Part shown: piece by piece, positions 26,529 through 34,528 of the stretch | Layout of the letters: each line of letters starts with the position of its first letter | Numbering within the stretch: position 1 is the first letter of the stretch | DNA from: JABDGZ01 sp964487685 | GTDB taxonomy: Bacteria > Omnitrophota > Gorgyraeia > Zapsychrales > Fredricksoniimonadaceae | Direction: 5' to 3' | Length of the DNA: 58,006 bases | Assembly (NCBI GenBank): GCA_964487685.1 | Contig: CAZASA010000006.1 | Span: 1 to 58,006 of the forward strand | The notes under the pieces: generated by a model | Database searches by the model: none | The model's input: only the letters and a program-made list of their open reading frames with translations | What the model was told of the DNA's origin: nothing | Program-made: the position numbers and the translations under genes

Positions 26529-27911
26529 ATGTCAGGCAAGCATTATCATTTGATCGGTATTGGCGGTATCGGGATGGGGACCTTGGCGTCCCTGCTTTTG
26601 GACCAGGGGCATACTGTCAGTGGTTCGGATTTGAAGGACAGTGATATGTGCCGGGGCCTTCAAGGCAGGGGCATCCCGGTCCATTTAACGCATAGTGCCA
26701 GTAATGTGGCCAAGGGTGTTGATTTCGTGGTCTATTCGTCGGCGGTCCGGGTCCATAATCCTGAACTCATTGAAGCAGAGAGCCGTAATATACCCGTGCT
26801 TCGCCGGGCGGAAGTGCTGGCCCAACTGGTCAATGCCCAGGTAGGGATCACGATCGCCGGGGCGCATGGGAAAACAACGACGACCTCCATGGTCTCAAGC
26901 CTTCTGATCAACGCCGGTCTTTGTCCCACGACAGCCATTGGCGGGATCATCAACGGGCAAAAAACGTATAATGCCAACTTGGGCGAGGGTAAATATTTTG
27001 TCGCCGAGGTTGATGAAAGCGACGGCACCTTCCTTTATTTCAAGCCCCAGTATTCGATCATCACCAATATGGATTTTGAGCATGTGGATTTTTATAAGGA
27101 TTGGGAAGGTATAACACAGGCCTTTGCCAAATTTATCGGGTGCACGCATAGCGACGGATGTTTGATCGCCTGCGGTGAGGATAAGAAATTGCTGTCCCTG
27201 GTACGCCAGTCAAAGGTCAAGGCCATGACCTATGGCTTGGATGGTACCAATGACCTTTATGCCAAGAATTTAGTCATGGATGGATTTAATTCGTCTTTTA
27301 CCTGCTATTCAGGCCAAGCGCTGGTGGGTGATTTCAAGCTTTCTGTGCCGGGCAGGCATAATATTTTAAATGCCTTGGCCTGTATCAGCGTGGGGTTACA
27401 GTTGGGTATTACGTATCAAGTTCTGTTCGATACGCTTAAAAGTTTTACCGGTGTCAAACGCCGTTTCCAATTAAAGGGCACGGTCAATGAGGTGACAGTG
27501 ATCGACGATTACGGCCATCATCCCACTGAGATCCGTGCTACCCTGGATGCCGCGCGATTATTCGCCCCTAAGCGTCTGATTACGGTATTTCAACCTCATC
27601 GTTATTCCAGGACTAAATTCTTGCTGGATGAATTTGTCCAGCATTTGAGCGTCAGTGATGAATTGATATTGACGGACATTTACGAGGCCAGTGAGAAGAT
27701 CGCGGATGGTGTCGGAGTGGAAATATTGCTCGAGAAATTGCAAAACAAACTAGGTTCCAAGGTCACTTTTTTGAAGAAAGAAGATATCATCAAAAATTTA
27801 CAAGAACGCGTCCAGCCCGGCGATATGGTCATTTTTTTGGGGGCTGGGGACATTTATCATCTTTCCGATGACATGGTCAAGGTCTTGAATTATTCAGAAA
27901 GGGTTTTATGA
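26529..27911 (+). CDS. murC: UDP-MurNAc:L-alanine ligase MurC
   Basis: Adds the first stem-peptide residue. 460 residues. GIGGIGMGTLASLLLDQGHTV (Rossmann start), YSSAV, P loop AGAHGKTTTTSMVS, VAEVDESDGTFL, TNMDFEHVDFY, and C-terminal VIDDYGHHPTEIRATLDAAR plus FQPHRYSRTKFLLDEF, both MurC-specific. GAGGCGAT precedes the ATG. In many genomes murB follows; here ddl starts directly, overlapping the stop (ATGA). Confidence 0.97.
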   Translation: MSGKHYHLIGIGGIGMGTLASLLLDQGHTVSGSDLKDSDMCRGLQGRGIPVHLTHSASNVAKGVDFVVYSSAVRVHNPELIEAESRNIPVLRRAEVLAQLVNAQVGITIAGAHGKTTTTSMVSSLLINAGLCPTTAIGGIINGQKTYNANLGEGKYFVAEVDESDGTFLYFKPQYSIITNMDFEHVDFYKDWEGITQAFAKFIGCTHSDGCLIACGEDKKLLSLVRQSKVKAMTYGLDGTNDLYAKNLVMDGFNSSFTCYSGQALVGDFKLSVPGRHNILNALACISVGLQLGITYQVLFDTLKSFTGVKRRFQLKGTVNEVTVIDDYGHHPTEIRATLDAARLFAPKRLITVFQPHRYSRTKFLLDEFVQHLSVSDELILTDIYEASEKIADGVGVEILLEKLQNKLGSKVTFLKKEDIIKNLQERVQPGDMVIFLGAGDIYHLSDDMVKVLNYSERVL

Positions 27912-28858
27912 GCACTTCAGCATTCGGTACTATTGGGGTTTTAATGGGAGGATATTCTTCGGAAAGGGAAATTTCTCTGCGTTCCGGCCAGGCCGTGGCG
28001 GATGCTTTGTCCCATGAAGGTTATCGTGTTATTCCCATGGATATCACCACGGATGACACCACGAAGATCATTCAGCAGATCCAGGCCGAACCTTTGGACA
28101 TCGCCTTCATCGCTTTGCACGGCAAGCTGGGGGAGGACGGCATCATCCAGGGTATCCTTGAAAAACTGGAGATATCCTATACCGGTTCAGGGGTAAGGGC
28201 CAGCCAAATGGCTTTTAACAAGATCCTGACCCAGAAAGCATTAAAGGCGGCAGGTTTGTCAGTGCCGCTGAATTATTTCATTACTGACGGAAAGAATATT
28301 GATTTTAAGACTGCGTGGGCGCAGATCAAATCAACCCCCTTGGTCGTTAAACCTGCCTGCGAAGGCTCCAGCATCGGGGTGCATATGGTACGTCACCCCT
28401 CGGAATGGGAACCGGCATTGAAAAATGCTTTTGGGTACGGGCCGCAGGTCATCGTCGAGCAGTTTATCAACGGCCGTGAGTTTACTGCCGGGATATTTGA
28501 CCATGAACCTTTGCCGTTAGTTGAGATCCGCCCTAAATCCAATTTCTTTTCTTTCACCGCGAAGTACCAAAAAGGGGCGACCCAATACATCTGCCCGGCG
28601 GAAATATCCGACGAGTTGACCCGTAAGATCAAGGAAATGTCCTTGGCCGCGTATGATGTCCTGGGATGTGAAGGGTTTGCGAGGGTGGATTTGCGTATAG
28701 ATGATAATCAACAGCCTTACATCCTGGAGGTCAATACCATTCCGGGATTTACGGGGACCAGTCTTTTTCCTAAAGCCGCTCATGAAGCGGGATATAGTTT
28801 TGTTCAAGTGTGCATCAAACTCTTAGATCTGGCTTATGGCAAAAAAATCAGGCGTTAA
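27908..28858 (+). CDS. ddl: D-alanine-D-alanine ligase
   Basis: ATP-grasp enzyme joining two D-Ala for MurF. 316 residues. GGYSSEREISLRSG at the N terminus, ALHGKLGEDGIIQGILE, YTGSGVRASQMAFNK, VVKPACEGSSIGV, EQFINGREFTAGI, and C-terminal DLRIDDNQQPYILEVNTIPG with the Mg-binding Glu/Asn. Coupled to murC by ATGA and overlapping ftsQ by 23 nt. Confidence 0.97.
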   Translation: MSTSAFGTIGVLMGGYSSEREISLRSGQAVADALSHEGYRVIPMDITTDDTTKIIQQIQAEPLDIAFIALHGKLGEDGIIQGILEKLEISYTGSGVRASQMAFNKILTQKALKAAGLSVPLNYFITDGKNIDFKTAWAQIKSTPLVVKPACEGSSIGVHMVRHPSEWEPALKNAFGYGPQVIVEQFINGREFTAGIFDHEPLPLVEIRPKSNFFSFTAKYQKGATQYICPAEISDELTRKIKEMSLAAYDVLGCEGFARVDLRIDDNQQPYILEVNTIPGFTGTSLFPKAAHEAGYSFVQVCIKLLDLAYGKKIRR

Positions 28859-29606
28859 GATATCTACGATCGCAGTTTTGCGGATCATTATTTTTTTATT
28901 CATTGGATTCGTCCTGTTTACGGGGTATGTCAATGCCGTAGAATTCCTGACAAGCTCTCCGTTGTTTGAGATCAAGGATGTGATGATCGACCGCTCCATC
29001 CAGTTCATCGACCTGCGCGCCCTTAAAGACCTTAAGGGGACCAACATTTTCAAAGTAGATATCAAAAAAGTTGATCATCAGATCGCCCAACATTATCCTT
29101 ATATAGCCCAATTAAGGGTGGTGCGTCAATTGCCTGATAGGATCCTGATCCTGGCTAAAAAACGGGACCCTTTGATGCAGGTTTTGTATAAGAAAAAATA
29201 TTTGCTCCTGGACACGGAAGGGGTGGCCCTGTATTTTACACTGCAGCCGGCTGACTTGCCTCAAGTGTACGGCATACCGCTTGACCGTGATTGGCTTTTT
29301 TTAGGCAGGACCATCCGTGGGCCCGAATTGGGCAAGGTCGTGGACATCCTCAACGCCTTTAAGCAATCCCCGTATTTAAGGCGATGGCATATCCACGCCG
29401 TGCAGGCGGGAAATCTATCGAAGATCGATCTGTTGGTTGGAGAGAATATGCATGTCATCCTTGACCAGGAGGATACACAAGATAAGATAGTGCTGTTGCA
29501 GATGTTGATCTCGACTAATAAGATCGACCTCAATCGAGTAAAGTACATTGACCTAAGGTTCAAGGAACCGGTGATCGCTAATAATATGGATGATACCAAG
29601 GGGTAG
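28836..29606 (+). CDS. ftsQ: cell division protein FtsQ/DivIB
   Basis: Bitopic divisome protein. 256 residues: a basic start (MAKKSGVKIS), one membrane segment (about 13-36), then a POTRA domain (FEIKDVMIDRSIQFIDLRAL through YIAQLRVVRQLPDRILI) and a beta domain (LDTEGVALYF...LPQVYGI). It begins inside ddl and ends 2 nt before ftsA, the classic ddl-ftsQ-ftsA order. Partner FtsL candidate is encoded at 16270. Confidence 0.9.
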   Translation: MAKKSGVKISTIAVLRIIIFLFIGFVLFTGYVNAVEFLTSSPLFEIKDVMIDRSIQFIDLRALKDLKGTNIFKVDIKKVDHQIAQHYPYIAQLRVVRQLPDRILILAKKRDPLMQVLYKKKYLLLDTEGVALYFTLQPADLPQVYGIPLDRDWLFLGRTIRGPELGKVVDILNAFKQSPYLRRWHIHAVQAGNLSKIDLLVGENMHVILDQEDTQDKIVLLQMLISTNKIDLNRVKYIDLRFKEPVIANNMDDTKG

Positions 29607-29608
29607 GC

Positions 29609-30841
29609 ATGTTCAAGAAAATGGCACAAGTACAGTATTTTTGCGGGCTGGACCTGGGCACGCATACCATGAAGGCCAGCATTGTCTGCGCCAAGGATGA
29701 GGAGAACCTTGATCTGATGGGCGTCTATGAAACTCCGGCGACGGGTTTTAAAGAGGCCTCGATCAGTGATATCACTGAACTTGCCCAATGTATCCAGCGC
29801 ACCGTGCAGGGCGTTATGCAAAAGACCGGCATCAAGATCCATGCTGTTCAGTTAGGGGTGGGGGGGAGCATTTTGACGACCCGCCGTTCCTCGGCGGTGA
29901 TCCCGTTGATCGACAGCGGCACCAAGGTGATCTCTCCCTTTGACCTGCGCAAGGTGGACAATCAAGCCAAGCTTTTAGGGGTGAACTTAGAAGAGGAGAT
30001 CATTCATGATTTTCCTCAATGGTACAAGATCGATGACATCAATACGTCCATTAATCCGACGGGATTGATCGGAAGGAAGATCGAATCCAGCCTTTTATTA
30101 TTGACGGCCAACAGCCTGCGCGTGCGCAATTTGACCAAGGCCGTGCATCAGGCCGGCTTTGAAGTTGCCAGTGTTGCTTTTTGCGGATACGCGGCCAGTG
30201 ATGTGGCTGTTGATCGCAATGATAAGGCGCTGGGCGTTGCTTTGGTCGATATCGGGGCCAACATCACCTCGGTCATCTTTTTTAAGAATGGCATTGTAGG
30301 CGATGTGCAATTTATCCCATGGGGCGGCAATTATGTAACACAGACCATTGCGGAGCGCTTAAGCCTGACCCTTGACCTGGCCGAAGAGATCAAGAAAACA
30401 CATGCCGTGGCAAACCAGGCCAACCTTAAAGAAGTATCAGGAGAGATCCTGGTCAAACGCGATAAAGGCTATATTCCGATCCGTCGGGAATCGGTCTGCG
30501 AAGCGGTCAACTGGGAGATCGAGAATTTCCTTACCCATTTGGAAACTGTCGTGAAAGGCTCGCATTTATATCACCATTTGAATAAAGGGATCGTCATGAT
30601 CGGCGGAGGCTCGTTATTGACGGGCGCCATTGAACGCATCGAAGAACGTATCAACACGCCGGTGAGGATGGGGGCAACAACTCCGGGCCTTAATAATTCA
30701 ACGCTATTTGCGGCCAGTATCGGTTTGGGCAGGATGCACCATTTGAAAAAGAAACAGGACAGTATCGGGATCAAGACCCCGTTGAATTTTAAAGACAAGG
30801 TGATCAACAACATCAAAGAACTGTGCCAGGAGTATTTTTAA
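29609..30841 (+). CDS. ftsA: cell division protein FtsA
   Basis: Actin-like ATPase that normally tethers FtsZ to the membrane. 410 residues. Phosphate-1 motif CGLDLGTHTMKASIV, phosphate-2 VALVDIGANITSVIF, and adenosine motif MIGGGSLLTG. The C-terminal stretch KVINNIKELCQEYF could be the amphipathic membrane-targeting helix. AGGGG lies upstream of the ATG. FtsZ, nearly always next, is missing: the stop is followed 7 bp later by a gene on the other strand. Confidence 0.93.
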   Translation: MFKKMAQVQYFCGLDLGTHTMKASIVCAKDEENLDLMGVYETPATGFKEASISDITELAQCIQRTVQGVMQKTGIKIHAVQLGVGGSILTTRRSSAVIPLIDSGTKVISPFDLRKVDNQAKLLGVNLEEEIIHDFPQWYKIDDINTSINPTGLIGRKIESSLLLLTANSLRVRNLTKAVHQAGFEVASVAFCGYAASDVAVDRNDKALGVALVDIGANITSVIFFKNGIVGDVQFIPWGGNYVTQTIAERLSLTLDLAEEIKKTHAVANQANLKEVSGEILVKRDKGYIPIRRESVCEAVNWEIENFLTHLETVVKGSHLYHHLNKGIVMIGGGSLLTGAIERIEERINTPVRMGATTPGLNNSTLFAASIGLGRMHHLKKKQDSIGIKTPLNFKDKVINNIKELCQEYF

Positions 30842-30847
30842 AACCTT

Positions 30848-31207
30848 TCAATCTTCCTGTGGTCTTTGGTCGGTGCGGCGTTTGGTCAAATTAAATTCAA
30901 TGTTCTTGAGTATGCCGCGATGCCTTGAGTTGCTGTTGATGATGTTGAGGACCCCTAAGGCGATCAGGATCAAGAGCATGACGATCAGGGTGGAGTTGAT
31001 CGATTGGTTCATCAACAGCTTGTCAGCGACGCTGGCTTGATGGACGTCGAAACTAGTGTCCAGCAGCCGTAAGGCATTGATAAAGGCCAATAAGAAAATG
31101 ATGGCCAGGATAGCTTCAAATAAGATGATATAAAAATGGCGCCCCATCCATTGGGCGGCGCGATTGTCCCATTGCCTGATCTTGTACATCACGTCATTGT
31201 AGCCCAT
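30848..31207 (-). CDS. small two-helix membrane protein, unknown
   Basis: 119 residues from the ATG at 31207, chosen because AAGGAG lies 6 nt upstream on the minus strand; an in-frame start at 31264 would add 19 residues without a ribosome-binding site. Two membrane segments (FYIILFEAILAIIFLLAFIN and LIVMLLILIALGVLNII) flank a periplasmic loop, with a basic C-terminal tail (KRRTDQRPQED). I do not recognise a family. It converges with the dcw operon and ends 7 bp past ftsA with no visible terminator between. A good minus-strand promoter lies upstream. Confidence 0.72.
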   Translation of the reverse strand: MGYNDVMYKIRQWDNRAAQWMGRHFYIILFEAILAIIFLLAFINALRLLDTSFDVHQASVADKLLMNQSINSTLIVMLLILIALGVLNIINSNSRHRGILKNIEFNLTKRRTDQRPQED

Positions 31208-31293
31208 ATCTATCTCCTTGCCCCAGCACAAGCCCATCAAAAAGACAGTGCCGTATAGGATCACTCGTTAAGTGGTCGTTTACTCTTTCTTTA

Positions 31294-31323
31294 ATTATAG
31301 CATTTTTTATATACCCTTAACAA
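31294..31323 (-). promoter_or_regulatory. promoter of the minus-strand membrane protein gene
   Basis: Read on the minus strand: -35 TTGTTA (complement of 31318-31323), an 18-bp spacer and -10 TATAAT (complement of 31294-31299). The -10 is perfect. The start would fall near 31287, leaving about 80 nt of leader before the ATG at 31207. Confidence 0.6.
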
Positions 31324-31487
31324 TAAATCAGCATTTTACAAATGTGAGAAGTGTGTTTAGAATAACAATCTTAAATAGCGGGCTGTGGTAGTTTTGCGCC
31401 TGGCCGTTTTTTTGGGAAGTATTAAGGTAACGGCACGGTCGGCTTGAATTTTTCTGGATGCAATTTTGATTAGTCTTTGGAAATTCT

Positions 31488-31546
31488 GCGCCTGTAGCTC
31501 AACTTGGAAAAGGCCCAATTGCTTCGGCTGCGGAAGGTGATTTCAA
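31488..31546 (+). pseudogene. degenerate partial tRNA-Arg copy
   Basis: GCGCCTGTAGCTCAAC at 31488 matches the first 15 bases of the intact tRNA-Arg (GCGCCTGTAGTTCAAT at 31547) with one change, then CTTCGG appears again as in the anticodon loop and TTTCAAG resembles a T loop. No 3' acceptor strand complementary to GCGCCTG follows before the next tRNA begins, so a full cloverleaf cannot form. It reads as a truncated, decayed tandem duplicate. Confidence 0.5.
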
Positions 31547-31619
31547 GCGCCTGTAGTTCAATGGATAGAACATTAGTCTTCGGAACTAAGGGTTGCAGGT
31601 TCGAGTCCTGTCAGGCGCG
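31547..31619 (+). tRNA. tRNA-Arg (anticodon TCG)
   Basis: A 73-nt cloverleaf. Acceptor GCGCCTG pairs with CAGGCGC, discriminator G. The anticodon stem TTAGT/ACTAA closes loop CTTCGGA, giving anticodon TCG for CGA (and wobble CGN). The T arm is GCAGG-TTCGAGT-CCTGT. CCA is not encoded. Many bacteria read CGN with an inosine-modified ACG tRNA instead. It lies 55 nt upstream of gcvT. Confidence 0.93.
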
Positions 31620-31674
31620 TTTATTTAATTATTTTTATCTTTACATTAAAATCTCTTTTAGATATAGTTTTTTG

Positions 31675-32766
31675 ATGTCACAAGAAACTTCCTTATATAA
31701 TACTCCATTACTCAATGAACATATTGCCCTTGGCGCCAAGATGGTTGGCTTTGGCGGGTGGAATATGCCTTTGCAATATGAAAGCATTCTTGCCGAGTGG
31801 GAATATAACCGCAAATCATCTTCCATCTTTGATTGTTCTCATATGGGCGAGTTTATGGTCAAAGGTGACGCGATAGGATCGGGATTGGATTCGATCGTGA
31901 CCCAGACGATCGTGGACATGCCCCTCAATACTTGTCGTTACGGCGCCATGCTAAATGCAGATGGCGGCATTATTGATGATCTGATCGTTTACCGCAAAGG
32001 CCCTCAAGACTGGATGATCGTTGTCAACGCTTCTAATATAGAGAAGAACGCACGGCATTTTCGCCGGCATCTGGATCCTTCGGCCCATTTTGAAGATGCT
32101 TCATTCAAAACCGCGAAACTGGACCTGCAAGGGCCGCAATCACGTGATGTATTGAAAACGTTGGCTCATGGTATTGAGAAATTATCTTATTATACTTTTG
32201 ATCATTTTCAAATAAATGGGATTGATTGTTTGATCAGCCGCACGGGGTATACGGGCGAGCTTGGTTATGAAATTTATTGCCCTTGGGAAAAGTGTAAAGA
32301 AATCTGGAAAACGATTTTGAACAATGCTACAGTAAAACCAACAGGCTTGGGTGTGCGCGATGTATTGCGTGTTGAGATGTGTTACAGCCTTTATGGACAT
32401 GAGTTGGCGGAGGATATAATCCCGTCGCAAGCAGGCCTAAGCAAGTTCATTGATGCTCATAAGGATTTTATCGGACGACAGGCATTATCATCAAGGACAG
32501 CACCACGCAGCATCGGTTATTTTGTCAGTGCTTCGCGCAAAAGCCCGCGGGCAGGAAACAAGATCTTTGATGCCGCGGGTAATGATATAGGCGTGGTGAC
32601 GAGCGGCACTTTTTCTCCGGCACTACAAGCGGGGATCGGTATCGGGTTCATGAGTCCTTTGATCAAAGATGCAGGCACACAACTATTCTTTGGGGATGAT
32701 AAAAGTAAAGCCCCGGCCACGATCACTAAAAGGCCTTTTTATAAAAACGGATCTTTAAAAGCGTAA
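31675..32766 (+). CDS. gcvT: glycine cleavage system T protein
   Basis: Tetrahydrofolate-dependent aminomethyltransferase, releasing ammonia and making methylene-THF from the aminomethyl-lipoyl H protein. 363 residues. MVGFGGWNMPLQY at the start, FDCSHMGEFMVKG, NTCRYGAMLNADGGIIDDLIVY, LDLQGPQSRDVL, ISRTGYTGELGYEIY and GLGVRDVLRVEMCYSLYGHEL. I chose the ATG at 31675; the frame extends upstream through the tRNA but that is not coding. The ribosome-binding site is poor. First gene of gcvT-H-PA-PB-lplA. I see no glycine riboswitch upstream. Confidence 0.95.
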   Translation: MSQETSLYNTPLLNEHIALGAKMVGFGGWNMPLQYESILAEWEYNRKSSSIFDCSHMGEFMVKGDAIGSGLDSIVTQTIVDMPLNTCRYGAMLNADGGIIDDLIVYRKGPQDWMIVVNASNIEKNARHFRRHLDPSAHFEDASFKTAKLDLQGPQSRDVLKTLAHGIEKLSYYTFDHFQINGIDCLISRTGYTGELGYEIYCPWEKCKEIWKTILNNATVKPTGLGVRDVLRVEMCYSLYGHELAEDIIPSQAGLSKFIDAHKDFIGRQALSSRTAPRSIGYFVSASRKSPRAGNKIFDAAGNDIGVVTSGTFSPALQAGIGIGFMSPLIKDAGTQLFFGDDKSKAPATITKRPFYKNGSLKA

Positions 32767-32790
32767 AAATTTTAAAACCAGGAGTGATGT

Positions 32791-33180
32791 ATGGAGATCG
32801 AAGAGAATTTTCTTTACACGAAGGAACATGAATGGGTTTCCATTGATGACAATATCGCCACCATGGGCATCACCGATTACGCGCAAGGGGCTTTGGGTGA
32901 TGTGACCTACGTCGAATTGCCGCAAGAGGAGACGGAAGTAGAGCAGTTCGAACAGTTTGTTTCCGTCGAGTCGGTCAAAGCGGCCAGCGACATCTATTCA
33001 CCGATGGGCGGCAAGGTGATCGAGGTCAACCGCAAGCTGGAGGAAACACCGGGATTGATCAACAAGGATTGTTACGGCAGGGGATGGATCGCCAAGGTCG
33101 AGGTCCGTGATATGGATGAAAGCGTCAATCTTATGAGCGCGGATGAGTACCGCAATTTTTTAGAGTCCCTCGAACATTGA
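32791..33180 (+). CDS. gcvH: glycine cleavage system H protein
   Basis: The lipoyl-carrying shuttle of the glycine cleavage complex. 129 residues. YTKEHEWVSIDDNIATMGITDYAQ precedes a lipoyl domain with the modified Lys63 in SVESVKAASD. GRGWIAKVEV and the C-terminal helix SADEYRNFLESL are typical. CAGGAG lies ahead of the ATG. The lipoate ligase needed to modify it is encoded three genes downstream. Confidence 0.97.
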   Translation: MEIEENFLYTKEHEWVSIDDNIATMGITDYAQGALGDVTYVELPQEETEVEQFEQFVSVESVKAASDIYSPMGGKVIEVNRKLEETPGLINKDCYGRGWIAKVEVRDMDESVNLMSADEYRNFLESLEH

Positions 33181-33193
33181 TTAGGATTTTTAA

Positions 33194-34528
33194 TTGAACC
33201 CATATATCACTAATACCACCGAAGAAGTAGCTCTAATGCTCAAAACGATCGGCGTCGAAAATATCGACGCCCTTTTTGCTGATATCAGGCCCGAACATAG
33301 CCCTAAATCATTTGATCTGCCTGCAGGGCTTTCGGAATTTGAGGTCGTGCGCCGGGTGACAGCCCTGTCGCTCAAGAACAATGTGCATGTCACCCCTTTT
33401 ATCGGCGGCGGGTTTTATGACCATTATATCCCGACCGTCGTCCCGTCGCTGACATCCCGCGGAGAATTTTACACCGCCTATACGCCTTATCAGCCTGAAT
33501 GTTCCCAGGGAACTTTACAGGCCCTGTTTGAATATCAAAGTTCAATTTGTGCGTTGACCGGCATGGAAGTTTCCAACGCTTCCCTATACGACGGAGGGAC
33601 AGCCCTTTATGAGGCCATGATGATGGCCATACGCATCACCGGACGCCATAAAGTGATCATGGACGGCGGGGTGAGCCCTATCTACCGTAAGATCTTAAAA
33701 ACGTACACGCATCATCTGTCCTATCGATTTGATGAGACGCCGGTGGTGCACGGGCAAAGCAGCCGTGAGGAGATTTATCGGCTCCTGGACAAGGAAACCG
33801 CGGTCATTATTTTACAAAACCCGAATTTTTTTGGTTCCATCGACGATTTTACCGACATCATCCAAAAAGCCCATGAGGTGGGCGCCTTGGCCATCGTCAG
33901 TGTTTATCCGATCTCGTTGGGATTATTGAAAACCCCGGCGGACATGGGGGCTGATATCGTCACCGGCGAAGGGCAGTCATTGGGACTGCCGTTGAATTTT
34001 GGCGGTCCCTACTTGGGCTTTATGACTGCCCGTAAGAAATATATCCGCAAGATGCCCGGCCGCATCGTCGGGGAGACAGTGGATTTCAAAGGGCAACGCT
34101 GTTTTGTCAACACCTTGCAGGCGCGCGAACAGCATATCCGGCGCGAAAAGGCCACCTCGAATATTTGTACCAACGTGTCCCTGTGCGCCCTGCAGGCGGC
34201 GATCTTCATGGCCGTCGTCGGCAAGAGCGGCTTGAAGGAAATGGCGCAGTTGAATTTGGACAAGGCAGAGTATGCCAAGCAGGTTCTATCCAGGATCAAG
34301 GGTATTGAGGTCAAACGTTCGGCGCCAACTTTCAATGAATTCACCTTACATTTACCCAAGGACGCCTCACAGGTTGTCGCGGCCATGATGAAAAAGGGTT
34401 TTGCGGCGGGTTTTCCGCTCGGCCGTTATTATCCCGGGATGGAGAGGTATTTGCTCGTCGCGGTGACCGAAAAAAGAACAAAGGAAGAGATCGACAGGTA
34501 CGCGGTCGCTTTACAGGAAGAGTTATAA
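33194..34528 (+). CDS. gcvPA: glycine dehydrogenase (decarboxylating) subunit 1
   Basis: The non-PLP half of the split P protein, which decarboxylates glycine. 444 residues. It starts at TTG 33194 (AGGA upstream): NPYITNTTEEVALMLKTIGV. FIGGGFYDHYIPTVVPSL, YTPYQPECSQGTLQALFEYQ, NASLYDGGTALYEA and LPLNFGGPYLGFM are diagnostic. It overlaps gcvPB by one base (TAATG), so the two subunits are made together. Confidence 0.96.
   Translation: MNPYITNTTEEVALMLKTIGVENIDALFADIRPEHSPKSFDLPAGLSEFEVVRRVTALSLKNNVHVTPFIGGGFYDHYIPTVVPSLTSRGEFYTAYTPYQPECSQGTLQALFEYQSSICALTGMEVSNASLYDGGTALYEAMMMAIRITGRHKVIMDGGVSPIYRKILKTYTHHLSYRFDETPVVHGQSSREEIYRLLDKETAVIILQNPNFFGSIDDFTDIIQKAHEVGALAIVSVYPISLGLLKTPADMGADIVTGEGQSLGLPLNFGGPYLGFMTARKKYIRKMPGRIVGETVDFKGQRCFVNTLQAREQHIRREKATSNICTNVSLCALQAAIFMAVVGKSGLKEMAQLNLDKAEYAKQVLSRIKGIEVKRSAPTFNEFTLHLPKDASQVVAAMMKKGFAAGFPLGRYYPGMERYLLVAVTEKRTKEEIDRYAVALQEEL

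Noticed and set aside
31504..31674. Extended start for gcvT through the tRNA region
   Set aside because: The extension would be translated across the pseudo-tRNA and tRNA-Arg; the GcvT family begins at the ATG at 31675.
31265..31674. Possible glycine riboswitch ahead of gcvT
   Set aside because: I could not find the conserved glycine aptamer core; the space is taken up by the tRNA and its partial copy.
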